DNA of 64,000 bases from Rhizobium rosettiformans W3 (GCF_004912135.1 NZ_STGU01000001.1:609710-673709), one strand, 5' to 3'. Counted from the stretch's first letter, positions 36,204 to 45,623 are shown. Notes: generated by a model from the letters alone, not told the origin. Translations and numbers: made by a program.

Positions 36204-37134
36204 GCAGCCCCATCACGAGCAGCCCGGCCGCCGTGACCAGAGCGCCGATAAAGACGGCGGGGCTTGCCCAGCCATGGCCGAGCAGGCCTTCCAGCAAGAT
36301 GATGAAGGTCGGTGTCAGGTAGCCGTAGCCGAGCACCTTGGGCGCGGGCAGGCGCATCGAGGCATATTGCAGCAACATGAAGGTAATTGCCGTGGTGACG
36401 ATCGAGAGATAGGCGATCGTTGCCCAGACCGTCATCGGCAGGCTGGCGAAATCCGTCGTCGCGAGCGGTACGGCGCCGGTCGGCAAGAGCCAGGGGATGG
36501 TGAAGACAACGACCCAGAAGCCGAAGGCGATAGGGTTCTCACCAAGCCCGAAGCGGCGGATCAGAGGCACATAGGCGCCGTGGCAGACGACGCCGACGAA
36601 GTAGATCAATTCGCCCCGGCCGACGTCGAAGGACAGAATTGCCTGGATGTCGGCGCGGAAGATGACCCAGATCGCGCCCAGGGCTGCGATCACGAGGGCC
36701 GCGAGAACATCGGGGCGTGTCTTCTGGCCGATAAACAGGAGCGCAAAGCCGGCTGATATCAGCGGCATCAGGGTGAAGACGGCGCCCGTCTGCACAGGGC
36801 TCGTGAATTCGAGCGCGGCAAACATGGTCAGCATGTAGACGGCGATCAGGCCCCCGAGCAGGGCATAGCGCCAGACCCGGCGCGGTTTGCTGAAGGGCAC
36901 GCGCAGAATGCCGAAGGTCATGATACCCATGACCACCATGGTCATCAGGTAGCGCCAGAGCGTCAACGGACCCGCCTCCAGGTGCTGGGCTGCCATGCCG
37001 CCGAAGGAGAAGGAGCCGGCAATGAGCGCGGCGAAGAGCAGCATGGCCGCATGCGCCATCAGCTTCTCGCGACCTTTGGCGTGGACCGTGTGCCGGTTGG
37101 TTGGCGCGGAAGGGGCTTCAGCCTGATCTGTCAT
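36193..37134 (-). CDS. EamA/DMT family transporter
   Basis: 313 residues with ten predicted membrane helices in two EamA repeats, after a hydrophilic 25-residue N-terminus. Blocks: MLLFAALIAGSFSFGGMAA and the second-half YLSIVTTAITFMLLQYASMRLP. Such proteins export metabolites or amino acids. The substrate is unknown. It converges on and overlaps rutR by 11 bp. Confidence 0.87.
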   Translation of the reverse strand: MTDQAEAPSAPTNRHTVHAKGREKLMAHAAMLLFAALIAGSFSFGGMAAQHLEAGPLTLWRYLMTMVVMGIMTFGILRVPFSKPRRVWRYALLGGLIAVYMLTMFAALEFTSPVQTGAVFTLMPLISAGFALLFIGQKTRPDVLAALVIAALGAIWVIFRADIQAILSFDVGRGELIYFVGVVCHGAYVPLIRRFGLGENPIAFGFWVVVFTIPWLLPTGAVPLATTDFASLPMTVWATIAYLSIVTTAITFMLLQYASMRLPAPKVLGYGYLTPTFIILLEGLLGHGWASPAVFIGALVTAAGLLVMGLLRD

Positions 37135-37277
37135 GATATGTCTCGGGGTACCAGATGCATCACGTCTTGGTGGCGTGACTTGACCCGGCCCTCATTCTCA
37201 TTCATCTGCGGCTCCGGGCGACAGCCGAGTGCTTCGTCCTGCGAGATCTCCCCGGCAGTTAATCGAAAGCTTCCCTG

Positions 37278-37910
37278 ATGACAACGGCGATTGGCTTCAA
37301 CGATACCGACAAGAGCACGAGCGCGGTGCTGCAGGACGTGATCGACTCCATGCATGACGAGCATGTCACGCTGCGCCAGATCCTGGAGCGGATGGGTGAG
37401 AGCGGGCTGCTTCTGCTCTGCGGCCTGCTGTCCTTGCCCTTTCTGGTGCCCGTGTCCATTCCCGGGGTTTCTACCGTCTTCGGTGCCGGGATCGTGCTGA
37501 TCGGCATCGCCATCACCTTCAACCGTTTTCCCTGGCTTCCGGAAAAGGTGGCCGACCGCAAGCTCGAACGGGCGCGTCTGGTGCCGGTGCTGGAGCGCGG
37601 GCTTAAAGTTTTGCGCAAGGTGGACCGTTTCGTGCGTCCGCGTCTTCCGGGGCTCACTGCAGGCGCCGTCGTCAATCGCATCAACGGGCTCGTGCTCACA
37701 GCGGCAGGCGTTCTCCTCATGATGCCGCTCAGCTTCATTCCCTTCTCCAACACCCTGCCGGGTGTCGCCATCCTGCTGCTCTCGACCGGCATCTCCCAGC
37801 GTGACGGCATGGTCGTGGCCATGGGGCATCTGATGGTGGTGCTGACGCTGGTTTATTTCTCGGCGCTGGCTTACGCCGGATTTGCCGCCGGCCAGAGCCT
37901 GCTCGGCTGA
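37278..37910 (+). CDS. exoD: ExoD family protein (exopolysaccharide synthesis)
   Basis: 210 residues with several membrane helices. The conserved region LLLLCGLLSLPFLVPVSIPG and the C-terminal GVAILLLSTGISQRDGMVVA match ExoD, first described in Sinorhizobium meliloti mutants altered in exopolysaccharide and nodule invasion. The molecular role is not established. It stands alone between the EamA gene (divergent) and the GGDEF-EAL gene (convergent, 15 bp). Confidence 0.85.
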   Translation: MTTAIGFNDTDKSTSAVLQDVIDSMHDEHVTLRQILERMGESGLLLLCGLLSLPFLVPVSIPGVSTVFGAGIVLIGIAITFNRFPWLPEKVADRKLERARLVPVLERGLKVLRKVDRFVRPRLPGLTAGAVVNRINGLVLTAAGVLLMMPLSFIPFSNTLPGVAILLLSTGISQRDGMVVAMGHLMVVLTLVYFSALAYAGFAAGQSLLG

Positions 37911-37925
37911 GTTCTCACGACATGC

Positions 37926-40619
37926 TTACGCGCTGCGTTGCCAGAGATCTTCCCGCTGCAGCGCATGGGACCGGGCGAAGTCGATGAAGCCATCGGGGTT
38001 CATCGGGCGGGCCAGGGCATAGCCCTGCAGCGTCTGACACCCGAGATCGCGCAGGATTGCCGCGTGCTCCATGGTCTCGACACCTTCCGCGACGATGCCG
38101 ATGCCGAAAGAGCGGCCGATGTCAACGATCGAGCTGATCAGCTTGCGTTGGGCCGGGTTGGCGACGATGGGCGCCACCAGTTGGCGGTCGATCTTCAAGC
38201 GGCTGGGCGACAGCTTGATGAGCGACAGGATCGAGGCATAGCCGGTGCCGAAGTCGTCGATCTCGATCGCAATGCCATGATCGCGGATCCGCTCCAGGCT
38301 TTCGGCGACCGCATCGGCCTTGTCGTCGAAGGAGATGGATTCCAGAAGCTCGAAGGACAGGCTGCCGGGAGCGACCGCGATCTTGTTCAGATGGTCGAGA
38401 AGCTTGTCTTCGAACAGTCGCTGGGCGGAGATGTTGACCGAGACATGCTCGATCCCCAGCCCCTCCGCCTGCCAGCGGGCAAGTGCAGCCAGCGCCTGAT
38501 CGAGGATGCTGGCATCGATCTGTGCGACGACATTCAGGTTCTCGGCAATTTCCAGGAAGGCGTGCGGTGCTAGAATGCCCCGCTGCGGATGGCGCCAGCG
38601 GGCGAGAGCCTCGACGCCGTTGATCTCGAGCGTGCGCGCATCGAACTGCGGCTGGAACCAGGCGATGAAGTCGCCATCGGCGAGAGAGCGCAGGATCGCA
38701 TCTGCCGTATGCTTGGTGTTGATGGTGCGGGCGCGCAGATGGTCGTTGAAACGTTCGACACGATTGCGGCCGCGGCGCTTGGCTTCGTAGAGGGCGATGT
38801 CCGCATTGACGAGCAGCTGTTCGGCTGTGAGTTCAGGCTCGATCCGGTCTGCAATGCCGATGGAGGCGCCGACGCGGCATTCGTGGCCGTTGTAGACGAT
38901 GGGCCGGTTCACTGCTGCGATGAGGTCTTGCCCCAGGGCTTCGTAACTGTCCGCCGTGCCGCAGCCCAGGCAGACGATGACGAATTCATCCCCGCCGATG
39001 CGCGCGACGAAGTCGTCTGTGCCGACCCGCTGTCTTAGTTCGTCCGCGACATGGCGCAGTATGGCGTCGCCGGCTCCGTGTCCCAGCGTGTCATTGATCT
39101 CCTTGAAGCGGTCGAGATCCAGGTGCAGGACCGTCAGGCGCGCGCCGGGCTGATCGTCTCGGGTGACGAGATCCGCAAGCTGCTGGTCAAGGTAACGGCG
39201 GTTGGGCAGGGTGGTCAGCGCGTCGTGGAGGGCGTTGTATTCCATCCTCTGACGGGCTGCTTCGAGGTCTTCGTTGCGCAATGCGGTTTCGCGCTGCGCT
39301 TCGCGCAGATCCTCCTGCAATCGGATGTCTGCGCTAACGTCCCAATTCACGCCGAGAACCGTGACCTGGCCGTCCTCGTCGCGCGTGGCGATGCCCACGG
39401 CACGGATATGCCGGATCTCCCCGCCATCGCGGAGGATACGGAATTCGGTTTCGTAAGTTGCATTCTGTTCGATCGCCTTCGCCAGAGCCCTGTCGGATAC
39501 GGGCAGGTCGTCTGGATGAACGCAAGATTTCCAGACGTCGTAGGAGGATTTCACGTCAGGGGAGACGCCGTAGAGCTGGTACATGCGCTCGTCCCAGCTG
39601 ATGTCCCCGGATGCAAAGTCGAGTTCCCAGATGCCAATACGAGAGGCTTCCAGCGCCAGCCCGAGCCGGTGGGATACCGCTGTCAACTGCTGCTCGCGTT
39701 GTCTGAGGGCGGCATAGTTCTTCTGCCGCTCGCGTATCAGCCCCGCGACCCAGATGACGCTTCCTGCGATCAAGAGTGCCATGGCGGCGATCATGCCGCG
39801 GATGAGGAGGGCAGGCTTGCTGACCGCCTGCCAGCCGTCTTTGGGTGTGGCCGAAAGGGTCCAGCTTTCCGTGCCGAGATCGACGGTCATGGTCACCGGG
39901 TCATCGGTCAGGACATGGCTGTCGCCATAGATGACTACGGGATCCTTCGTCCCCCGACTATCGTCTGTGATCGTTACCGAGAGGGCAAGATCCGGTGCGC
40001 GCAGGCCGCTGTCATCGTAAAGGCGCGCAAGGTCCACGACGCCTGCGAGCCCGCCCCAGAAAGCGCGTTTGCCTTCATCATTGGTGATCGTCACCGGCAG
40101 GGTGATGATGAGCCCTCTGCCGCCATTGCGGAGGGGGAGGGGACCGGCAATGATGGTCTTGCCTTTGTCACGCAGCTGTTTGGCAGCTTCGGCGCCGCCG
40201 GGCGGTGGCAGGACCCAGTGGCCGATATAGGCTTTGTTTTCCTCGTAGGGATGGACGAAGGTCGTGATGAGGTTCGGAGCTGCGGCTATGCTTCCGATTT
40301 GCGAGGGTGTCGACAGCAAAGCGGTGGCAAGCGCATCGAAGCGCTTCTGCGTCACATAGGGTTCGGTCCCGATGACGGCGACCATGCCCTGCAGGAGTTT
40401 CATGTCGGCGTTGATATTGGCTTCAAGTTTCGTGCGGATCAGCCCGAGATCTTCTTCGACCGCGTTGCGGGCCGCCTCTCGGCTCAGTCTTTGCTGCTGC
40501 AGGTCAGCATAAAGCGCGGAGACGAAGACGCCGGCCAGAACGATCGCGCTCGGGATCAGGATCTGCAGCCGCGACCGCAAAATCGATGCCCCATCCGCAT
40601 TCTTGCTCTTGGTCGCCAT
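37926..40619 (-). CDS. CHASE-PAS-GGDEF-EAL cyclic-di-GMP protein
   Basis: 897 residues. A membrane helix (about 18-40), a periplasmic CHASE domain (about 75-230), a second helix (about 275-295), a PAS/PAC domain (about 320-440), a GGDEF domain with intact GGDEF in ARIGGDEFVIV, and an EAL domain with GVEALARW and DDFGTGYASI. Both cyclase and phosphodiesterase cores look intact. The inhibitory RxxD appears as GTDD, so it is not conserved. It would turn an external signal into a change in c-di-GMP. It is monocistronic. Confidence 0.92.
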   Translation of the reverse strand: MATKSKNADGASILRSRLQILIPSAIVLAGVFVSALYADLQQQRLSREAARNAVEEDLGLIRTKLEANINADMKLLQGMVAVIGTEPYVTQKRFDALATALLSTPSQIGSIAAAPNLITTFVHPYEENKAYIGHWVLPPPGGAEAAKQLRDKGKTIIAGPLPLRNGGRGLIITLPVTITNDEGKRAFWGGLAGVVDLARLYDDSGLRAPDLALSVTITDDSRGTKDPVVIYGDSHVLTDDPVTMTVDLGTESWTLSATPKDGWQAVSKPALLIRGMIAAMALLIAGSVIWVAGLIRERQKNYAALRQREQQLTAVSHRLGLALEASRIGIWELDFASGDISWDERMYQLYGVSPDVKSSYDVWKSCVHPDDLPVSDRALAKAIEQNATYETEFRILRDGGEIRHIRAVGIATRDEDGQVTVLGVNWDVSADIRLQEDLREAQRETALRNEDLEAARQRMEYNALHDALTTLPNRRYLDQQLADLVTRDDQPGARLTVLHLDLDRFKEINDTLGHGAGDAILRHVADELRQRVGTDDFVARIGGDEFVIVCLGCGTADSYEALGQDLIAAVNRPIVYNGHECRVGASIGIADRIEPELTAEQLLVNADIALYEAKRRGRNRVERFNDHLRARTINTKHTADAILRSLADGDFIAWFQPQFDARTLEINGVEALARWRHPQRGILAPHAFLEIAENLNVVAQIDASILDQALAALARWQAEGLGIEHVSVNISAQRLFEDKLLDHLNKIAVAPGSLSFELLESISFDDKADAVAESLERIRDHGIAIEIDDFGTGYASILSLIKLSPSRLKIDRQLVAPIVANPAQRKLISSIVDIGRSFGIGIVAEGVETMEHAAILRDLGCQTLQGYALARPMNPDGFIDFARSHALQREDLWQRSA

Positions 40620-40749
40620 GATCTCCTAGCCCGGCTTGAGGCGCTCTGACGCTATGGTTGTGCCAGTTGTTGCCGGGATGGTGGGGTATGGCGCTGAATA
40701 ATTTCTGAATCGATCTTCTAGAAACTGCACTTTTCTTGGGCTTTGAAGT

Positions 40750-40772
40750 ATCCGGCCCGCTCAGGGCCGGAT
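40750..40772 (-). terminator. Stem-loop after preA
   Basis: ATCCGGCCC, a 5-base loop and GGGCCGGAT make a perfect 9-bp stem starting 14 bp beyond the preA stop codon. The following bases on the minus strand (TACTTC) are only weakly U-rich. Likely the terminator of the preT-preA operon. Confidence 0.6.
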
Positions 40773-40786
40773 CTTCTTTCAAGCGA

Positions 40787-42100
40787 TCACTCCGCGGCCT
40801 GAACCGCCATCGGATTGTTCGGATGGGTCGTCCAGTTGGCGTAGTTTGGATCAACCGGCTTGCCGGTGCGCTGGTCGAGTGTACCGGGCTCCAGGCCGAC
40901 CATGGTGATGCAGTTCTCGACCGGACAGACATTGACGCAGAGGTTGCAGCCGACGCACTCGTCTTCCATCACCTCGAAATGCCTGACCCCGTCGACCATG
41001 CTGGTGATTGCCTGGTGCGAGGTGTCCTCGCAGGCAATGTGGCAGCGGCCGCATTTGATGCAGGCATCCTGATCGATATGGGCCTTGGCCACGTAGTTGA
41101 GGTTCAGGTATTTCCAGTCCGTCACGTTCGGCACGGCGCGGCCGCAGATGTCGTCGAGGCTCTGATGGCCCTTGGCATCCATCCAGTTGTTGAGGCCGGT
41201 GATCATCTCCTGAACGATCTTGAAGCCGTAGGTCATGGCCGCCGTGCAGACCTGCACGTTGCCCGCACCGAGTGCCAGGAATTCAGCTGCATCCCGCCAG
41301 GTGGTGACGCCTCCGATGCCGGATATCGGTAGGCCATAGGTCTCCGGATCGCGGGCGATTTCGGAGACCATGTTCAGTGCGATCGGCTTGACCGCCGGGC
41401 CGCAATAGCCGCCATGGCTGCCCTTGCCGCCGATGCTGGGGTTTGGCGAGAAGTTGTCGAGATCGACCGAAACGATCGAGTTGATCGTGTTGATCAGCGA
41501 CACGGCATCGGTGCCGCCGCGCTTGGCGGCGCGGGCGGGGTTGCGGATATCGGTGATGTTGGGCGTCAGCTTGGTGATGACGGGCATGCGAGTGTATTGC
41601 TTGCACCAGCGCACGACCATTTCGATGTATTCCGGGACCTGACCGACGGCCGAGCCCATACCGCGTTCGGACATGCCGTGCGGACAGCCGAAGTTGAGTT
41701 CGATGCCATCAGCGCCGGTTTCCTCGACCAGCGGCAGGATCGCCTTCCACTCTTCCTCGACGCAGGGGACCATGATCGAGGCGACAAGCGCCCGATCCGG
41801 CCAGTTCTTCTTGACCATCTTCATTTCCTGCAGGTTCACCTGCAGGGGACGGTCGGTAATCAGTTCGATGTTGTTGAGGCCAAGCAGCCTGCGGTCAGCG
41901 CCCCAGATCGCGCCATAGCGCGGACCGTTGACGTTGACGACCGGCGGCCCTTCCGAGCCGAGCGTCTTCCAGACGACGCCGCCCCAGCCCGCCTTGAAGG
42001 CGCGCTCGACGTTATAGGCCTTGTCTGTCGGCGGGGCAGAGGCCAGCCAGAAGGGGTTGGGCGACTTGATGCCGACGAAGTTGTTGCGGAGATCAGCCAT
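40787..42100 (-). CDS. preA: NAD-dependent dihydropyrimidine dehydrogenase subunit PreA
   Basis: 437 residues. The N-terminal TIM barrel binds FMN and pyrimidine (GIELNFGCPHGMSERGMG, TKLTPNITDIRNPARAAK, SGIGGVTTWRDAAEFLALGA). The C-terminus carries two 4Fe-4S motifs (CIKCGRCHIACEDTSHQ and CVGCNLCVNVCPVENC). With PreT it reduces uracil or thymine to the dihydro form, the entry step of the pathway. It is 27 bp after preT in one operon. Confidence 0.95.
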   Translation of the reverse strand: MADLRNNFVGIKSPNPFWLASAPPTDKAYNVERAFKAGWGGVVWKTLGSEGPPVVNVNGPRYGAIWGADRRLLGLNNIELITDRPLQVNLQEMKMVKKNWPDRALVASIMVPCVEEEWKAILPLVEETGADGIELNFGCPHGMSERGMGSAVGQVPEYIEMVVRWCKQYTRMPVITKLTPNITDIRNPARAAKRGGTDAVSLINTINSIVSVDLDNFSPNPSIGGKGSHGGYCGPAVKPIALNMVSEIARDPETYGLPISGIGGVTTWRDAAEFLALGAGNVQVCTAAMTYGFKIVQEMITGLNNWMDAKGHQSLDDICGRAVPNVTDWKYLNLNYVAKAHIDQDACIKCGRCHIACEDTSHQAITSMVDGVRHFEVMEDECVGCNLCVNVCPVENCITMVGLEPGTLDQRTGKPVDPNYANWTTHPNNPMAVQAAE

Positions 42101-42127
42101 GTTTCTAATCCTCTCGAAGCGGGTGCG

Positions 42128-43489
42128 TCATGCGACTGCGCTCACGCCCGCCGTTGCAACGGCGAGAGAGCGGTTGATGCTTTCGGCGGCATCGCGGCCC
42201 ATGGCGACGGCGGAGACCGTCAGGTCCTGGCCGCCGAAGGCGCAGTCGCCGCCGGCCCAGACACCCGGGATCGAGGTGCGGCCTTCGGCGTCGATGGCGA
42301 TCTTGCCGCCTTCAACCTTCAGACCGTCCAGCCCCTGACCATCCAGTTTCTGGCCGATCGCGACGAGGATCTGGTCCGCCTTGATCTCGGTCGTATGGCC
42401 GGTGCCCTTCATCAGGCCGTTTTCGAGGTGGGTGTATTCGAAGGTGATCGCAGAGCAGTGGCCGCCGTGATGAGCGACTTCCTTCGGCTGCAGCCAGTGG
42501 CGGATGTGAACGCCCTTCGAGGTCGCGAGATCCTGCTCGAACTCGGAAGCGTTCATGTGCTCCTTGCCACGGCGGTAGCAGATCGTGACATTCTCCGCGC
42601 CGAGAAGCTTGGCCTGGACCGCCGCATCGATCGCGGTCATGCCGCCGCCGATGACGACAACGTCACGGCCGACAGGAACGTCGGCCTTGTCGCTGGCCTG
42701 GCGCAGATGGGCGATGAATTCGACCGCGTCGAGCACACCGTTGATCTTGGCGCCGGGGATGTTCAGCCCGTTGACGTTGCCGAGCCCGGCGCCGATGAAA
42801 ACGGCGTCGTGCTTGGCCTGGAGATCGGCGAGGGTGAAATCGCGGCCCATCATCTGGCCGTCGAGCACATCGATATTGCCGAGTGACAGGATGTAATCGA
42901 CTTCCTTCTGGGCGAAGTCATTGGGCGTCTTGTAGGCGGCGATGCCGTATTCGTTGAGGCCGCCGGCCTTTTCGCGGGCTTCGTAGATGGTGACCTGGTG
43001 GCCGTGCATGGCCAGCCGATGGGCGGCGGCAAGGCCTGCAGGGCCGGCCCCCACGATCCCCACCGTGCGACCGGTGGAGGCGGCCGGGCGATAGAACTGG
43101 CGGCCTTCTTCGATGGCGATATCCGTGGCGTAACGTTGCAGGCGGCCGATTTCGACCGGGCGCTCTTCCGCCGTGTTGCGCACACAGGCCTCTTCGCAGA
43201 GCGTTTCGGTCGGACAGACGCGGGCGCACATGCCGCCGAGAATGTTCTGGTCGAAGATGGTCTTGGCGGCGCCGATCGGATTGCCAGTCGATATCTGCCG
43301 AATGAACATCGGGATATCGATGGCGGTGGGACAGGCCGTCATGCAGGGCGCGTCATGACAGAAGTAGCATCGGTCGGAGGCGACGAGGGCCTCGTGGTCG
43401 CCGAAGCGTGGATGCAGGTCGGAGAAATTCTTTGCATAATCGGCAGCGTCAAGCCGCCCGGCCTTCAGGCCCGGTTCCAGTCTTCGCAT
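42128..43489 (-). CDS. preT: NAD-dependent dihydropyrimidine dehydrogenase subunit PreT
   Basis: 453 residues. An N-terminal iron-sulfur region (CYFCHDAPCMTACPTAIDIP, then GGMCARVCPTETLCEEACV) precedes FAD- and NAD-binding domains with GIVGAGPAGLAAAHRL and VVVIGGGMTAIDAA. It feeds electrons from NAD(P)H to PreA. It is the first gene of the preT-preA operon, and a RutR-like site lies 59 bp upstream of its start. Confidence 0.94.
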   Translation of the reverse strand: MRRLEPGLKAGRLDAADYAKNFSDLHPRFGDHEALVASDRCYFCHDAPCMTACPTAIDIPMFIRQISTGNPIGAAKTIFDQNILGGMCARVCPTETLCEEACVRNTAEERPVEIGRLQRYATDIAIEEGRQFYRPAASTGRTVGIVGAGPAGLAAAHRLAMHGHQVTIYEAREKAGGLNEYGIAAYKTPNDFAQKEVDYILSLGNIDVLDGQMMGRDFTLADLQAKHDAVFIGAGLGNVNGLNIPGAKINGVLDAVEFIAHLRQASDKADVPVGRDVVVIGGGMTAIDAAVQAKLLGAENVTICYRRGKEHMNASEFEQDLATSKGVHIRHWLQPKEVAHHGGHCSAITFEYTHLENGLMKGTGHTTEIKADQILVAIGQKLDGQGLDGLKVEGGKIAIDAEGRTSIPGVWAGGDCAFGGQDLTVSAVAMGRDAAESINRSLAVATAGVSAVA

Positions 43490-43547
43490 CGCAGTTCCCT
43501 CTTTTATATTCGAAGCGATGCAGGGAAGCGTAACTCAGGATCAAAGT

Positions 43548-43563
43548 TTTATCAAACGGTAAA
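43548..43563. promoter_or_regulatory. Second RutR-like operator, upstream of preT
   Basis: TTTATCAAACGGTAAA (complement TTTACCGTTTGATAAA) matches the RutR consensus at 10 of 14 positions and shares GGTAAA with the better site at 35397. It lies 59 bp before the preT start, a suitable place for repression. Weaker than the first site. Confidence 0.45.
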
Positions 43564-43658
43564 AATTTGAGTTTTTGAGGCTCCAGGCCCTGAGAATGCG
43601 GGATAGTTGACCCCTGTCAAATCTCCCAGGAACCCGAGGCGCGGTACAGCTTGCTGTG

Positions 43659-43710
43659 AAAACATGACAGAAATCGTCAACTATATACTTTACTCGATTA
43701 GTCATGTTTT
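43659..43710. promoter_or_regulatory. 10-bp perfect inverted repeat before the DUF2325 gene
   Basis: AAAACATGAC at 43659-43668 and GTCATGTTTT at 43701-43710 are exact complements 32 bp apart, in a locally AT-rich stretch with a TATACT hexamer between them. It could be a pair of operator half-sites flanking a promoter, or a long-loop hairpin. No regulator assigned. Confidence 0.4.
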
Positions 43711-43775
43711 GTATGCCTCTCCGCAGAGGGATGGCGAAGCGCCGCCGAAGATCGGATTCGAGGAGACGAGACGTC

Positions 43776-44141
43776 ATGGCGAAGAAGAAAAAGCAGGGAC
43801 AGAAGAGGACCGGAAGCGAGGTTTCGGCTCAATCCGTCGCACAGAAAACCCAGGCAGAAGTGCGCAGTTTTCTCTATGTCGGCGGCCGCGATTGCCAGGT
43901 CGCGCATCTGCGACAGATCGCCAGCAATTTTGGTGCGGAACTAATTCACCATGATGGGGGTTTACGTGAAGCGGTATCGCGTATCGACACAGTGCTTCCC
44001 TCTGTCGACTGCGTCTTCTGCCCTATCGACTGTATCAGTCACGATGCGTGTCTGCGCGTGAAGAGCGGTTGCAAAATTGTGAAATCGTCACTTTGCCGGG
44101 CTTGTATGAACGAAAGTCCGCACCCAAGTACGTCAATGTGA
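43776..44141 (+). CDS. DUF2325 domain protein
   Basis: 121 residues from ATG at 43776 (MAKKKKQGQKRTGSE), with GAGGAGACG upstream. A Lys-rich N-terminus precedes the DUF2325 core: LYVGGRDCQVAHLRQIASN, LIHHDGGLREAVSRID, and CPIDCISHDACLRVK. The Cys/His pattern could bind metal. Function is unknown; it is cytoplasmic. An upstream TTG-type frame extension is less likely. Confidence 0.8.
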   Translation: MAKKKKQGQKRTGSEVSAQSVAQKTQAEVRSFLYVGGRDCQVAHLRQIASNFGAELIHHDGGLREAVSRIDTVLPSVDCVFCPIDCISHDACLRVKSGCKIVKSSLCRACMNESPHPSTSM

Positions 44142-44258
44142 ACCGGGCCCCCGCCCTTATCATCGATTTTCCCGCGCCCAGATGGCAGCGGAACGCCAAC
44201 GCCCGGTCGTAGACGTTTCCTGAGCCAGTCTCATGCGGGAAACAGAGGAACTTTCCGC

Positions 44259-44645
44259 ATGAACGTCCAGCCTCCCGTTGCGAAGACGATCCTCAACGCA
44301 GTCCCGATCCTCCCCTCCCTGAATTTTGCCGAAACACGCAATTTTTACGTCGAGTATCTCGGTTTCGAAGATGTCGGCTTCGACGGCCTCGATTATCTCG
44401 TGGTCCGTCGAGACGGCATGGAGCTCCATTTCTGGTTGAGTGACGATCCCCTCCAGTGCCAGAATAGCTCGGTCTTCTTCCGCGCCGATGCGCCGGCCGA
44501 GATCTATCGCGATTTCTGCGACCGTGGGATCGAGGCCATCCGCCCGGCCGACTGCCAGGATGGCAGCATCCGTTTCCACGTGCGTGACCCGCACGGAAAC
44601 CTTCTGATGTTCTCCGGCATGGGCGCGCCCGCGCTCGCGCACTGA
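44259..44645 (+). CDS. VOC-superfamily protein (bleomycin-resistance/glyoxalase type)
   Basis: 128 residues with the paired beta-alpha-beta-beta-beta modules of the vicinal-oxygen-chelate fold: ILPSLNFAETRNFYVEYLGF, DGMELHFWLSDD, and the C-terminal FHVRDPHGNLLMFSG. Bleomycin-binding proteins of this family sequester the drug, but the substrate here is not predictable. Confidence 0.82.
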   Translation: MNVQPPVAKTILNAVPILPSLNFAETRNFYVEYLGFEDVGFDGLDYLVVRRDGMELHFWLSDDPLQCQNSSVFFRADAPAEIYRDFCDRGIEAIRPADCQDGSIRFHVRDPHGNLLMFSGMGAPALAH

Positions 44646-44691
44646 GTCTTTTCAAGTGCTTTCAGGCTTCCGCTGAGCTTCCAGCGGAGGC

Positions 44692-45066
44692 TCAGCTTCG
44701 TCTCGACATTGCTGCACCCACCGCCAACAGAAGCCAGGATGCGATGAGCGTCATGCCGCCTGTTGGCGCAGCCATGGGGAAAAGACCCGTGCCTGCGAAA
44801 TGACGAGCAACGAGATCGCCGGCGAAGAGCGCCGTCCCCAGCGTCATCCCCAAAGCCCCCAGACCTGACAGCCTCAGCCGCTCGCCTGCAAGGGAGAGCG
44901 CGAGCAATGCCGGCGCATGGGCGAGGCAAATGGTCGAGGCGGGTCGTAGCAAAGCCTCGCCGCCTGCGTGGCTTGCCGCGGCGGCAAGGCCGACCCCGGC
45001 CGCGCCGATCAGTCCGGCAGCGACTGCCGCCCAGCGGTTGTCCCGGATCATCGCCATCTGGGTCAT
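44692..45066 (-). CDS. DUF423 small membrane protein
   Basis: 124 residues with four hydrophobic segments, including AVAAGLIGAAGVGLAAAASH and LGMTLGTALFAGDLVARHF. The order HFAGTGLFPMAAPTGGMTLI fits DUF423. Function is unknown. The start overlaps the upstream truncated-haemoglobin stop by 4 bp, so the two are co-translated. Confidence 0.82.
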   Translation of the reverse strand: MTQMAMIRDNRWAAVAAGLIGAAGVGLAAAASHAGGEALLRPASTICLAHAPALLALSLAGERLRLSGLGALGMTLGTALFAGDLVARHFAGTGLFPMAAPTGGMTLIASWLLLAVGAAMSRRS

Positions 45067-45452
45067 TCCTTGTTCTGCATGTGAAAGGCGAGCTTTTCGA
45101 TGGGCGGCCAGATGATCTCGCGCAGCTTCGGATGCTCCACGGTTTCGTCGAGCGCCCGGCGGAAGCACAAGAGCCATTCGTCGCGCTCGACCGGGCCGAT
45201 CTCGGCGACGAAATGGCGACGCCGGAGCATCGGGTGGCCACGCTTCTGCATATAGATCGGCGGGCCGCCGAGATAACCGGTGAGATATTCGTAGAATTTC
45301 TCTTCGCTGCCCGTCAGATCCGGCGGATGCACGGCCCGGCAATGGGCTGCCTCGGGGAGAGTGTCCATCAATTCGTAGAAGCGGCGCGTGAGTGCCTTGA
45401 CGGTCGGGTCTCCGCCAATCGCTTCATAAAGGGTAATTGTCTCGTCGCTCAT
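45063..45452 (-). CDS. Group II truncated haemoglobin
   Basis: 129 residues. Begins MSDETITLYEAIGGDPTVKA. The proximal heme His is probably in MQKRGHPMLRRRH, and the group II Trp is in DEWLLCFRRAL. The PEAAHCRAVHPPDLTGSEEKF loop is typical. Likely roles are oxygen or NO handling. It diverges from the ABC-F gene (171 bp gap). Confidence 0.9.
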   Translation of the reverse strand: MSDETITLYEAIGGDPTVKALTRRFYELMDTLPEAAHCRAVHPPDLTGSEEKFYEYLTGYLGGPPIYMQKRGHPMLRRRHFVAEIGPVERDEWLLCFRRALDETVEHPKLREIIWPPIEKLAFHMQNKE

Positions 45453-45623
45453 GCTGTGTCGTCCTCAGGTGAGGTCTTTTCGCGCTTTCGGCGCGCTGTT
45501 GCAACCGACGAGCACCCTGCGTGGCAATCCGGCGCAGCTGCGCATCTGTTCCTTCAGAAAAGCAGGGGACATCAAGCCTTCGACATGCCATAAGGGCGCC
45601 GATTTCCAGCAGGCACCTTGTCC

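Noticed and set aside
39051..40649. Plus-strand open frame of about 530 codons opposite the CHASE-GGDEF-EAL gene
   Set aside because: Shadow of a high-GC gene with all expected motifs on the other strand.
41414..42886. Plus-strand open frame opposite preA and preT
   Set aside because: Spans two well-supported genes and has no recognisable motif.
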